From contig JAJYMM010000236.1 in NCBI GenBank assembly GCA_021787035.1, forward strand, positions 1 to 64,000: DNA of 64,000 bases, read 5' to 3'. Position numbers and translations under genes: made by a program. Below, piece after piece: positions 8,776-16,191 of this stretch. Under the pieces are notes generated by a model, which was not told the DNA's origin, made no database searches, and was given only the letters and a program-made list of their open reading frames with translations. Source of the DNA: Actinomycetes bacterium (GTDB taxonomy: Bacteria; Actinomycetota; Acidimicrobiia; Acidimicrobiales; Palsa-688). Each line of letters begins with the position of its first letter. Positions within the stretch are counted from its first letter, which is position 1.

Positions 8776-9185
8776 CGCGACAGAGTTGAGCGCCGCCGGG
8801 CCTGCCCTCCCCCGGGGGCACCGCCGAGCCCTTGGCCTAGCAACAGGCCGGCGATGTCGGAGGCGAGGCGTAGCGCACCAGGGTGGCTCACCACGACTCG
8901 CTGCCACGTGCCCCCTTCGGCGTCGATGACGACGGCAGGCTGGCCGGCGTACGCGGCCGCAAACTCCCGACCAGCTGGGACACGTGCGCAGCCGATGACG
9001 AACGCGCCGGGGCATGAAATGCCGGGTAGGCGCCAGAAGCTCAGGGTCTCGAGGGGCGACTGCTCGACGTGGACCATCCGCAGGCACCCGAACGGGATCC
9101 TCACCTCGCGCCGCAAGGCGACCAGCGCCTCGGGGGCGTTCAGCGTGACGACGACGGCGTTGCCATCGGTTTTCAGGTAGGCCAT
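8772..9185 (-). CDS. unknown 137-residue protein, first gene of a coupled pair
   Basis: ATG 9185 to a TGA overlapping the start of the next gene. The first 90 residues form a beta-rich pattern (NAVVVTLNAPEALVALRREVRIPFGCLRMVHVE ... AGQPAVVIDAEGGTWQRVVVS) that resembles a small pleckstrin-like or barrel fold, followed by a short helix and a Gly/Arg tail. No catalytic motif is visible. It lies divergent to the DUF929/VKOR pair across a 306-bp gap. Confidence 0.6.
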   Translation of the reverse strand: MAYLKTDGNAVVVTLNAPEALVALRREVRIPFGCLRMVHVEQSPLETLSFWRLPGISCPGAFVIGCARVPAGREFAAAYAGQPAVVIDAEGGTWQRVVVSHPGALRLASDIAGLLLGQGLGGAPGGGQARRRSTLSR

Positions 9186-9491
9186 GTCTCCGTGCTCGGA
9201 TCGGCTGTCGCTGGTTGCCGACAGTCTACTGTGCTCCGCGTCAGCACTCGTCTAGCTGAAGGGTGCCGCCGTCCCCGAGCGCCGCGGCGCTCTGGCCGGC
9301 CCGGGCCAAGGGCCGACCTCACGCTTGCTGAACTGGGGATCCTGAACTGGGCATGAGGGGCGGCTGAGAAGGCGGCAGGAGGCCTTCGCGAGGCTCGTGC
9401 TGGCTTCCCGACGTCGCAGCTGGGGAGGTACGATTGGTCCTGCTCGGACAAGTTTTCCAATGTCCTTCCCTGTTCAGGGAGAAAGGTTCAG
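9186..9491. promoter_or_regulatory. divergent intergenic region
   Basis: 306 bp between two divergent transcription units, so promoters for both sides should lie here. Visible elements are a direct repeat of TGAACTGGG with a 15-base period (about 9328-9352) and a GGGAGAAAGG Shine-Dalgarno five bases before ATG 9492. No clear -35/-10 pair could be chosen for either direction. Confidence 0.4.
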
Positions 9492-10607
9492 ATGGCTACG
9501 AAGCAGAGAGCTGGCAAGCAGGGTCTTGGCGGGGGAGCGGGCAAGGTCCCGCCCCGGCCCGGCGGCGCCTCGGGCAACAAGGCGGCCAAGGCGCCTGTCC
9601 CGCCGCGGCCCTCGGGAAGGACCGCGGGTTCCAGCACAGCGCGTCCTGGCGCCCGCCCGGCTCCCCGTGTCTCGGCCCGCCAGTTGGCCCAGCGCCGGCG
9701 GCAGCGCAACATTTATATGGCCCTGGGCGGTACCGGCCTTGTGATCATCGTCGTCGTGGTGATCATCGCGGTGTCGCTCACAGGTCCTTCCAAGAAGGCT
9801 AAGACCACGGCCGGCCTGGTCAGCGGGGAATACGACGTACCTGCCAACCTCATTGCGAAGGTTGAGGGTGTCCCGGTGAAAACCCTCGTAAACGCCGCCC
9901 TGACCTACAAGTCCGACGCGGTGCCGCCCCAGGCGCTACCAGGGGGCAATAAGGAGCTGACCCTTGGCGGTAAGCCCGAGGTCCTTTACATCGGTGCCGA
10001 GTACTGCCCGTTCTGTGCCGCCGAACGCTGGGCGATGGTGATGGCCTTCTCCAAGTTCGGCACCTTCAGCGGCCTGCACGGGACCTCCTCGTCGGCCACC
10101 GACACAAATGCCAGCACGCCGACTTTCGCCTTCTATCATTCGGCGTTCACGAGCAAGTACCTCTCGTTCGTACCCGTCGAGACCCTGGCCAACAACGGGA
10201 CGACCACCCTTCAAACCCCAACCAGTGCCGAAAACGCCTTGCTGTCCAAGTGGGACACCGCGCCCTACACGACGCAGAACGGATCGATCCCATTCGTGTA
10301 CCTGGGCGGTAAGTACCTGATCAACGGCGCGCAGTACGGGCCCAATGCGGGTAGCCCCCTATCTGGCATGCAGTTCACGGCGGCCGTCAATTACTTGACT
10401 TCGGGCAAGAACGCGATGTCGAAGGGGGCGATGGCGGCAGCGGGCTTCCTCGTGGGCGACGTTTGCGCCCTAACTCACGGCCAACCTGCCTCAGTTTGCT
10501 CGCAGGTACCGAGCAGCCTGATAGGGATCACCACCAGCTCGCACTCGACAGGCAAGACCTCGTCGACTTCGCCGACCACGGCTGCGAAGAAGACAGCGAA
10601 GAAGTGA
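9492..10607 (+). CDS. DUF929 membrane-anchored thioredoxin-like protein
   Basis: 371 residues: a basic, Pro/Gly-rich cytoplasmic tail, one membrane helix (about residues 76-97), then an extracytoplasmic domain with CPFC at 172-175 in the context LYIGAEYCPFCAAERWAM, a thioredoxin-type redox motif. The family (DUF929) is known from archaea and actinobacteria. A Ser/Thr/Lys-rich tail follows the domain. The next gene, 19 bp downstream, is a VKOR family protein, the usual re-oxidant of DsbA-like proteins. I infer that the two form an extracytoplasmic disulfide-forming system, with this protein as the thiol oxidase. Confidence 0.85.
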   Translation: MATKQRAGKQGLGGGAGKVPPRPGGASGNKAAKAPVPPRPSGRTAGSSTARPGARPAPRVSARQLAQRRRQRNIYMALGGTGLVIIVVVVIIAVSLTGPSKKAKTTAGLVSGEYDVPANLIAKVEGVPVKTLVNAALTYKSDAVPPQALPGGNKELTLGGKPEVLYIGAEYCPFCAAERWAMVMAFSKFGTFSGLHGTSSSATDTNASTPTFAFYHSAFTSKYLSFVPVETLANNGTTTLQTPTSAENALLSKWDTAPYTTQNGSIPFVYLGGKYLINGAQYGPNAGSPLSGMQFTAAVNYLTSGKNAMSKGAMAAAGFLVGDVCALTHGQPASVCSQVPSSLIGITTSSHSTGKTSSTSPTTAAKKTAKK

Positions 10608-10626
10608 CCCCGGTAGGTACGAAAAG

Positions 10627-11238
10627 ATGCCTCGTATAACCCGAGCGCGCGACGAGGAAGCCCTCCCGCCGCTCAGCCAGGGGCCGGTCGTGACCGTCCG
10701 GCCACCTACGCTGGGGAAGCCTCGCGAGCCCGAGCCGCCCGAGCCCGAGGAGGCCCGGACCGCCATGGTCCCGCCCCATTGGGCCCCCGTGACGGCACTG
10801 GTGATCTGTGTGATCGCCTTCGCCGACGCGGCTTACCTGGCCTACGCGCATTTCACGTCGGCCTCCGTGCTGGCGTGTTCGACCCACGGGTTCGTGGATT
10901 GCGCTGCGGTTACGACCAGCGTTTATTCCCACCCCCTTGGGGTCCCGGTGGTCATCCCAGGGCTGATCTGGTCTGCCGGCATGGGCGCGCTGTGCGGTCC
11001 GTGGGCGTGGCGTGCATCTGACCGGCCCTGGTGGCCGTGGCTGAGCCGGCTGCGCATAGCGGGGTCGGTGGCTGGGGTGGCGATGGTCTTCTACCTGCTC
11101 TGGGCCGAGCTGATCAAGCTCCACCACCTCTGCGAGTTCTGCACGATCCTGCACGTCTTGACGGTGGCGCTATTCCTCGTGATCGTGTTCGGGACGGCGC
11201 TAGCCACGCCTGCAGAGCCGGAGACGGTGGCCTCCTAG
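10627..11238 (+). CDS. vitamin K epoxide reductase (VKOR) family protein
   Basis: 203 residues. After a hydrophilic N-terminus there are four or five membrane helices with the four expected cysteines: a loop pair C84 and C92 (ACSTHGFVDCAAV, followed by the usual SVYSHPLGVPV) and the quinone-proximal CEFC at 169-172. VKOR passes electrons from DsbA-like partners to membrane quinone. It sits directly after the DUF929 gene, probably in one operon, and replaces DsbB in this lineage. No fused thioredoxin domain is present, so the neighbour is the obvious partner. Confidence 0.92.
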   Translation: MPRITRARDEEALPPLSQGPVVTVRPPTLGKPREPEPPEPEEARTAMVPPHWAPVTALVICVIAFADAAYLAYAHFTSASVLACSTHGFVDCAAVTTSVYSHPLGVPVVIPGLIWSAGMGALCGPWAWRASDRPWWPWLSRLRIAGSVAGVAMVFYLLWAELIKLHHLCEFCTILHVLTVALFLVIVFGTALATPAEPETVAS

Positions 11239-11268
11239 AGGCCTGCCGAGGTCGCCGCCCTAACCACT

Positions 11269-12882
11269 TCAGGCTTCGTCGGCGACCAGTACCTCCCAAG
11301 GCCCGAGTGAGAGCCGCTGGCCCGCGTCGCCAGCTTCCTTCTCGGGGGAGCTCGAGACGAGCACCTTCCCTATTTGCCTTGGCAGCAGCACGCGCGCGGC
11401 CTCGGGGGAAAGGTTGGCAACTGTCACGACCCCGCCCGCGCGATATACCCAGCACTGGTCGTCGAGTAATAGCGTCTCCAGTTGACTTGGCGCCCCGATC
11501 TTGCGAGAGCGGCGCAGCCGGCCGAGCCGGCGCCAGAAGTTGAGCACCGATTGAGGGTCGGCCTCTTCGGCTTGGACGTTTAGAGAACTGTGGTCACCAA
11601 GGGGCAGCCAGGGGCGTGCGGATGGGACAGTGAACCCGGCGTTTTTTTCCCCGGTCCAGGGCATCGGGGTCCGGCCGCGGTCGCGTCCCGGATGGCCCGG
11701 CTGGGCGAGGCTCATTTCGTCGATCTGAAGTTCGGGCGGGACGTCTACGTCCGTCATGCCAAGTTCGTCGCCGTAGTAGAGCACCATGGTCCCCGGCAGG
11801 GTCGCCATCACAAGCAAGGCAGCTTTTACCGCCCGGTTGTCGCCGCCACACCACCGGGTCGGGAACCTGCCGACGTCATGGTTGGAGGCTGTCCACGTCG
11901 GCGTTGCTCCAGCCGGCAACCCCGCCAGGCTGCTCTCCACGACCTTGGCGATCTCCTTTGCCGAGAACCCCGAAAAGACGAAGGGAAAGTTGAAGCACAG
12001 GTGCAGTTCGGGCGCTTCGCGTCCGTAGTAGTCACCGAGGCGCTTGTGGTCGAACTCCCAGGTCTCCCCGAGCAGCACGCGCCCGGGTTCGTAACTGTCA
12101 GCGATATTGCGCCAGGCCCGGTAGACCTGGTGGACCTCAGGGCGGTGCTCGCTGTAGATGGGCGAAAGGTTGCCCCGTCGGGTCTGAGGAGGGTCGGCAT
12201 CCGTTGCCGGAGGGTCGTCGCGGAGCTGGTCGTCCTTGTAGAGGCCGTGAGCGACGTCGATCCTGAACCCGGCCACGCCGCGGTCCCACCAATAGCGCAG
12301 GACCGACTCGAACTCGGAGTGCACGGCGGGGTTCCACCAGTTGAGGTCGGGCTGGGTCGGGAGGAAGTTGTGGAGGTAGTACTGCCCGCTTGTCTCGTCA
12401 TAAGTCCACGCTGGTGCGCCGGTCGCCGAGATCCAGTTGTTGGGAGGGGCGTTCCCCTCCTTGGGTGGCGCCCACACGTACCAGTCTCGGTACTCTGCGC
12501 TTGGGCCGGAGCGCGCCTCCACGAACCAGGGGTGGGCGCTCGAGGTATGGTTGGGGACCAGGTCCAAAAGGACCGAGATTCCCCGGTTCCGCGCTTCTTT
12601 GACTAGGCGGGAGAGGTCCTCGTGGGTACCGAGGTCAGGGTGGACGCCTTTGTAGTCCGACACGTCGTAGCCCCAGTCGGTGTTCGGAGAGGGCATGGTC
12701 GGTGAGAGCCAAATCCCGTCGATCCCGAGGGATCCCAAGTAGTCGAGCCGCTCGTAGATCCCTTGCAGGTCACCGGTGCCGTCCCCGTTGGAGTCCTGCC
12801 AACTGCGCACGTACACCTGGTAAAAGGTCGCCCCACTCCACCACGGGGCCGCATCGCCAGAAAGCCTGTCCCGATCAGCCAT
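11269..12882 (-). CDS. GH13 alpha-glucosidase
   Basis: A 537-residue alpha-amylase superfamily hydrolase for alpha-glucosidic bonds. The four conserved GH13 regions are present: DLVPNHTS, GFRIDVAHG with the Asp nucleophile, LLGETWEF with the Glu acid/base, and SNHDVGRF with the transition-state Asp. A beta-sandwich C-domain finishes the protein. The overall pattern (FYQVYVRSWQDSNGDGTGDLQGI, WLSPTMPSPNTDWGYDVSDY) is that of oligo-1,6/alpha-1,4-glucosidases. There is no signal peptide, so a cytoplasmic role in maltose, trehalose or isomaltose use is likely. ATG 12882 was chosen; an in-frame upstream extension is Pro-rich shadow. Confidence 0.9.
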   Translation of the reverse strand: MADRDRLSGDAAPWWSGATFYQVYVRSWQDSNGDGTGDLQGIYERLDYLGSLGIDGIWLSPTMPSPNTDWGYDVSDYKGVHPDLGTHEDLSRLVKEARNRGISVLLDLVPNHTSSAHPWFVEARSGPSAEYRDWYVWAPPKEGNAPPNNWISATGAPAWTYDETSGQYYLHNFLPTQPDLNWWNPAVHSEFESVLRYWWDRGVAGFRIDVAHGLYKDDQLRDDPPATDADPPQTRRGNLSPIYSEHRPEVHQVYRAWRNIADSYEPGRVLLGETWEFDHKRLGDYYGREAPELHLCFNFPFVFSGFSAKEIAKVVESSLAGLPAGATPTWTASNHDVGRFPTRWCGGDNRAVKAALLVMATLPGTMVLYYGDELGMTDVDVPPELQIDEMSLAQPGHPGRDRGRTPMPWTGEKNAGFTVPSARPWLPLGDHSSLNVQAEEADPQSVLNFWRRLGRLRRSRKIGAPSQLETLLLDDQCWVYRAGGVVTVANLSPEAARVLLPRQIGKVLVSSSPEKEAGDAGQRLSLGPWEVLVADEA

Positions 12883-13039
12883 TCTGCCAGTATCCCAGGT
12901 TGCACGCGAAAGTGCATGGTCAGGTGCAGCCGGCCGTGGTGGCAAGGGCGACAGGGGCGGCCCCACCGGGCCGAGCGGGACGTAAGTGCCCGGCCACGCC
13001 GCCGAGGAACATCGTGCGCCCCAGCATGGCATGTTTGGC

Positions 13040-13327
13040 TCAACTACCCAAGTACTTGCTCAGCTCTGCCGGGTACTCGGGAAAGTAGCGACTGATCACG
13101 TCGAGGCTGAACTTGGGAAGGATCGAGCTCGCTGGCTCTCGGTCCAAAAGGAAGACGAACGATGCCCGCACGAGCTCTTCAGGCGGGACGTCCCCGGCCC
13201 CGACCGCCTCGACGAGCTCGTGGGGGATCGTCACTACGTGACTGGTCTCGTACCTCGGCCCGCGGACCTTCACGGTGAAGCTCCCGTCCGCCAGCCGGGC
13301 AACGAGGACAGTCGGCGGGGTGGCCAC
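13040..13327 (-). CDS. small unknown actinobacterial protein
   Basis: A 95-residue protein from ATG 13327. It begins with a beta-strand pattern (TVLVARLADGSFTVKVRG), continues with a helix (IPHELVEAVG) and ends with DVISRYFPEYPAELSKYL. No catalytic residues stand out. I have a general memory of short conserved actinobacterial proteins like this, without a function. It is divergent from the YjbQ gene, with 68 bp between the starts. Confidence 0.65.
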   Translation of the reverse strand: MATPPTVLVARLADGSFTVKVRGPRYETSHVVTIPHELVEAVGAGDVPPEELVRASFVFLLDREPASSILPKFSLDVISRYFPEYPAELSKYLGS

Positions 13328-13395
13328 AGCACCACCGTACCGGGGAGGGCCCGAACCCCGAGCAAGCCGTGCTCGCAGCGGCTAGGAATTTGCGC

Positions 13396-13797
13396 ATGGA
13401 TACACACGAGCTACACGTGGACACTTCGCACCGCAAGGTCGTGAACATCACCGAGGAGGTCTTGCGCTTCTGCGCCGGCAAGGGTGACGGCCTGTGCTCG
13501 GCGTTCGTCCCTCATGCCACGGCCGGGTTGGCCCTGATGGAGACGGGTTCGGGCTCCGAGGAGGACCTCCTTGAGGCGCTGCGCTCGCTGCTGCCTCGAG
13601 ACGGGCGTTACCGCCACTCCCACGGCTCACCGGGTCACGGCGCCGACCACCTCCTGCCGGTGTTCGTGTCGCCCTCGCTCGTCCTCCCAGTCCTTGCGGG
13701 CGAGCCCGCGCTCGGCACGTGGCAGTCGGTGGTGGTGGTCGATACGAACGTCGACAACCCCCGCCGGAGGGTGCGCCTTAGCTTCCTCTGCGGCTGA
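13396..13797 (+). CDS. YjbQ/UPF0047 family protein
   Basis: 133 residues from ATG 13396. The family signatures are visible: a central FVPHATAGLALMETGSG and GHGADHLLPVF, then LGTWQSVVVVDTNVDNPRRRVRLSF, with conserved His and Glu/Asp around a small barrel. E. coli YjbQ has been linked to secondary thiamine-phosphate synthase activity, but the physiological role is uncertain. The gene is monocistronic here. Confidence 0.88.
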   Translation: MDTHELHVDTSHRKVVNITEEVLRFCAGKGDGLCSAFVPHATAGLALMETGSGSEEDLLEALRSLLPRDGRYRHSHGSPGHGADHLLPVFVSPSLVLPVLAGEPALGTWQSVVVVDTNVDNPRRRVRLSFLCG

Positions 13798-13819
13798 GAG
13801 GGGGCCCCCTGGCGAGCCC

Positions 13820-14131
13820 TCAGTGCTTGGAGCGAGAGGCCCTTGCGACCGAAGCCGCCAACAGCGCCACGACAAGGACGGGCAGCGCTGTTACCGCCGC
13901 GGCGTTGACCGACCATGCTTTCGCGAGCAACGCGACGACGCCGATCACGGCGAGGGCACCGACGAATAGCTCGGGGGTGTCACCGATCAGGAAATCCCAC
14001 CAGAATGCACCGAAAGCATGCAACCAGCGTACGACGAGGGGGTGGTCCGCTCTCGGGTTGCTGGCGCCGGCGATGGCCGTGGCCTCCTGGGGCTTCGTCT
14101 CCGCTCGGGCGCGACCCCCTTCAGGCAGCAT
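13820..14131 (-). CDS. small membrane protein, partner of the COG4280-like gene
   Basis: 103 residues with a hydrophilic start, a WLHAFGAFWWDFLIGDTPELFVGAL segment and two membrane helices. It overlaps the preceding COG4280-like gene by 11 bp, so the two are probably translated together. I recall similar short proteins with a WDF.VGD motif next to COG4280 genes in other actinobacteria, which suggests a conserved two-gene unit. Last gene of the ABC operon; function unknown. Confidence 0.65.
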   Translation of the reverse strand: MLPEGGRARAETKPQEATAIAGASNPRADHPLVVRWLHAFGAFWWDFLIGDTPELFVGALAVIGVVALLAKAWSVNAAAVTALPVLVVALLAASVARASRSKH

Positions 14132-14945
14132 CGGCCCGCTCCCCGGCCACAGACGTCCTCGCGCCCACCTGGCGTGCGCCCGAGGTGCGGAGCACCTGCA
14201 CGAGGGACCACGTCACGACGGCATAGATGCCGATCAGCACGGGGATCGCGAGGTCGCTCCCGGGCCAGTGCACGCCGAGGCCTTCTCCGGTCCAAAACGA
14301 CCCGAAAGACACGAGCATGAGCCCAACGACAGTCTTTATCGCGTTCTCGGGCACGCCTGAGAGCTGGCGGGCGACGATCGCGCCGATGCCCGCGACCACC
14401 ACGATCGCGGCGCCTGCGGCAGCGCCGGCGAGGCCGATGTTGTGGTCGCCACCGCCGAGGCCGAGCACGATGATGGCCACCTCCGTGCCCTCGAGGAATG
14501 TCCCCTTAAAGGCGACAGCGAACCCCGCTGCGTCGCGTTGGGCCTTCCTCCTCTGCCGTGCCGACAAGGCCGTACCTGGAGCTCCATATGCGGGGGCGGC
14601 ACCAGAGAGCCCCTCGACGTGCTTTTTGAAGATGAGGTCCTCGTCGTGCTTGGCCTTTAGGCCCACGGCCCGCAGGACCGCCTTGCGTAGCCACTGCAGC
14701 CCGAAAATCAATAGCAGCGCCCCGACGACGGCGCGCAGGGCATCTATAGGTACCAGGTAGACAAGCGCAGGACCGAGCGCGCCCACGACGACGACGAGAA
14801 GGGCAAGGGCAGCAGCTGCTCCCTCGAGGGCCGAACGCCAACCCCTGCTAACCCCGGCGGCGGCGATGATCGTGAGCGCCTCCACGCTCTCGACGGTGCT
14901 CCCTAGGAAGACGGCGACGGCGAGGCCTATCCCGCTTGCATGCAT
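14121..14945 (-). CDS. COG4280-like polytopic membrane protein with two ExxE motifs
   Basis: 274 residues with about seven membrane helices. Two acidic membrane motifs, ESVE in FLGSTVESVEALTI near the N-terminus and EGTE in FKGTFLEGTEVAIIVLGLGG in the middle, suggest two related halves. Such motifs recall metal permeases (FTR1 RExxE, UPF0016), so metal transport is my inference and not established. A charged loop (about residues 88-140) separates the halves. It follows the ABC ATPase by 12 bp on the same strand, tying it to the ferric-type transporter. Confidence 0.7.
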   Translation of the reverse strand: MHASGIGLAVAVFLGSTVESVEALTIIAAAGVSRGWRSALEGAAAALALLVVVVGALGPALVYLVPIDALRAVVGALLLIFGLQWLRKAVLRAVGLKAKHDEDLIFKKHVEGLSGAAPAYGAPGTALSARQRRKAQRDAAGFAVAFKGTFLEGTEVAIIVLGLGGGDHNIGLAGAAAGAAIVVVAGIGAIVARQLSGVPENAIKTVVGLMLVSFGSFWTGEGLGVHWPGSDLAIPVLIGIYAVVTWSLVQVLRTSGARQVGARTSVAGERADAA

Positions 14946-14957
14946 GGCGTGGCCACC

Positions 14958-16178
14958 CTACTTGTTGCCGAGTCCTGTCAGGTCGACGAGGTCGGTGCCA
15001 CCGGGGACCAAGGCTTTGCCTGTCCCGCCGGTGCCGTCTCCGTCGACAACGCCCTCCAGGGCAGGGTCCACCGGTAGCACCAAGCAGCCGTCGGGGGCGA
15101 GCTGAACGCCGACTGTACTGCCGCGCGGCCACCGTTGCAGGGAGAAGACCCGCGTAAAGAGGAGCTGGCCGTCAGCCTCTAGGGCGTGCTCGTAGCCCCG
15201 GCCGGCGAACGCGACGTCGCGGACTCGAGCCATGACCTGGGCCTCCGCGGACTGCACGATCTGGACTGCCGAAGGCCGCACGAACATCTGCAGCGCCACT
15301 CCGCTGGGCACTGCCCTTGGCATGGTGGCCCTCGTGGTGGCGCCAGCGATCCCGGGGAGGCGCACGTCCAAGGCGCCGGCGCCCCTCCCCGCGGAGCCGT
15401 CGGGGTCGCTTGCGGGCGTGACCGGCGTCTCGGTGCAGATACCCGTGAAGCGAGCAACAAACGGGCTTGCTGGTTGGCGGTAGAGGTCCTCGGGCGAGCC
15501 GAGCTGCACCAAGCGCCCGTCGCGCAGCACGCCGATGCGGTCGGCAAGGGCGAAGGCTTCTGCCTGGTCGTGGGTGATGTAGACCGAAGTAGCGCCGCTG
15601 TCGCGGGCGAGGGTTGAGATCGCTAGGCGCAGCTGTTCGCGCATGTCGGCGTCGAGGTTGGAAAGCGGTTCATCGAATAGCACTAGCCCGGCACCGCCAA
15701 CCAGGGCGCGCGCCAGGGCGACGCGCTGCTGCTCTCCGCCTGAGAGCTCGTTGGGGTAGCGCTCGCCGAGCCTTCCGAGGCCGACGCGTTGCAGCATCTC
15801 CTGGGCGCGCCGGCGCGCCTCGTTCGTGCCCACCCGCAGCTGGCGAAGTGGGAACATGACGTTTTTGAGAGCAGTCATATGGGGCCAGAGCGCATAGTCC
15901 TGGAACACCATCGCTAGGCGCCGGCGCTCGGGCGGCAGGTGCAAACCCCCGCCCGCGACGAGCTGGCCCCCGATCGAGACGGTGCCTTCACTCAAGCGCT
16001 CTATCCCGGCCAGGCACCGGAGGAGCGTCGTCTTGCCGGAGCCCGAGGGCCCCAACAGTACGAGGAAGGTGCCGGGTTCTACGTGGAGGTGCACTCCTGC
16101 GAGCGCCGCCTTGGCCCCGAACAACTTCGTGGCGCCGGCGATGTCGACCCTTTCCCCCCTTATCGGAGACGAAGTCAT
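14958..16178 (-). CDS. ABC transporter ATPase, ferric-iron/FbpC type
   Basis: The energising subunit of the importer encoded in the same operon. Walker A (LLGPSGSGKTT), Q-loop (MVFQDYALWPHM), signature (LSGGEQQRVALARAL), Walker B (LVLFDEPLSNLD) and H-loop (YITHDQAEAFALAD) are all intact, followed by a TOBE-type domain over about 170 residues. I chose ATG 16178, 14 bp after the permease stop with GAGAG in front. A TTG at 16199 would overlap the permease stop. TOBE-containing ATPases of this kind serve iron, putrescine, phosphonate or thiamine importers; the permease and binding protein suggest iron. Confidence 0.88.
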   Translation of the reverse strand: MTSSPIRGERVDIAGATKLFGAKAALAGVHLHVEPGTFLVLLGPSGSGKTTLLRCLAGIERLSEGTVSIGGQLVAGGGLHLPPERRRLAMVFQDYALWPHMTALKNVMFPLRQLRVGTNEARRRAQEMLQRVGLGRLGERYPNELSGGEQQRVALARALVGGAGLVLFDEPLSNLDADMREQLRLAISTLARDSGATSVYITHDQAEAFALADRIGVLRDGRLVQLGSPEDLYRQPASPFVARFTGICTETPVTPASDPDGSAGRGAGALDVRLPGIAGATTRATMPRAVPSGVALQMFVRPSAVQIVQSAEAQVMARVRDVAFAGRGYEHALEADGQLLFTRVFSLQRWPRGSTVGVQLAPDGCLVLPVDPALEGVVDGDGTGGTGKALVPGGTDLVDLTGLGNK

Positions 16179-16191
16179 TGAACTCTCAGCT

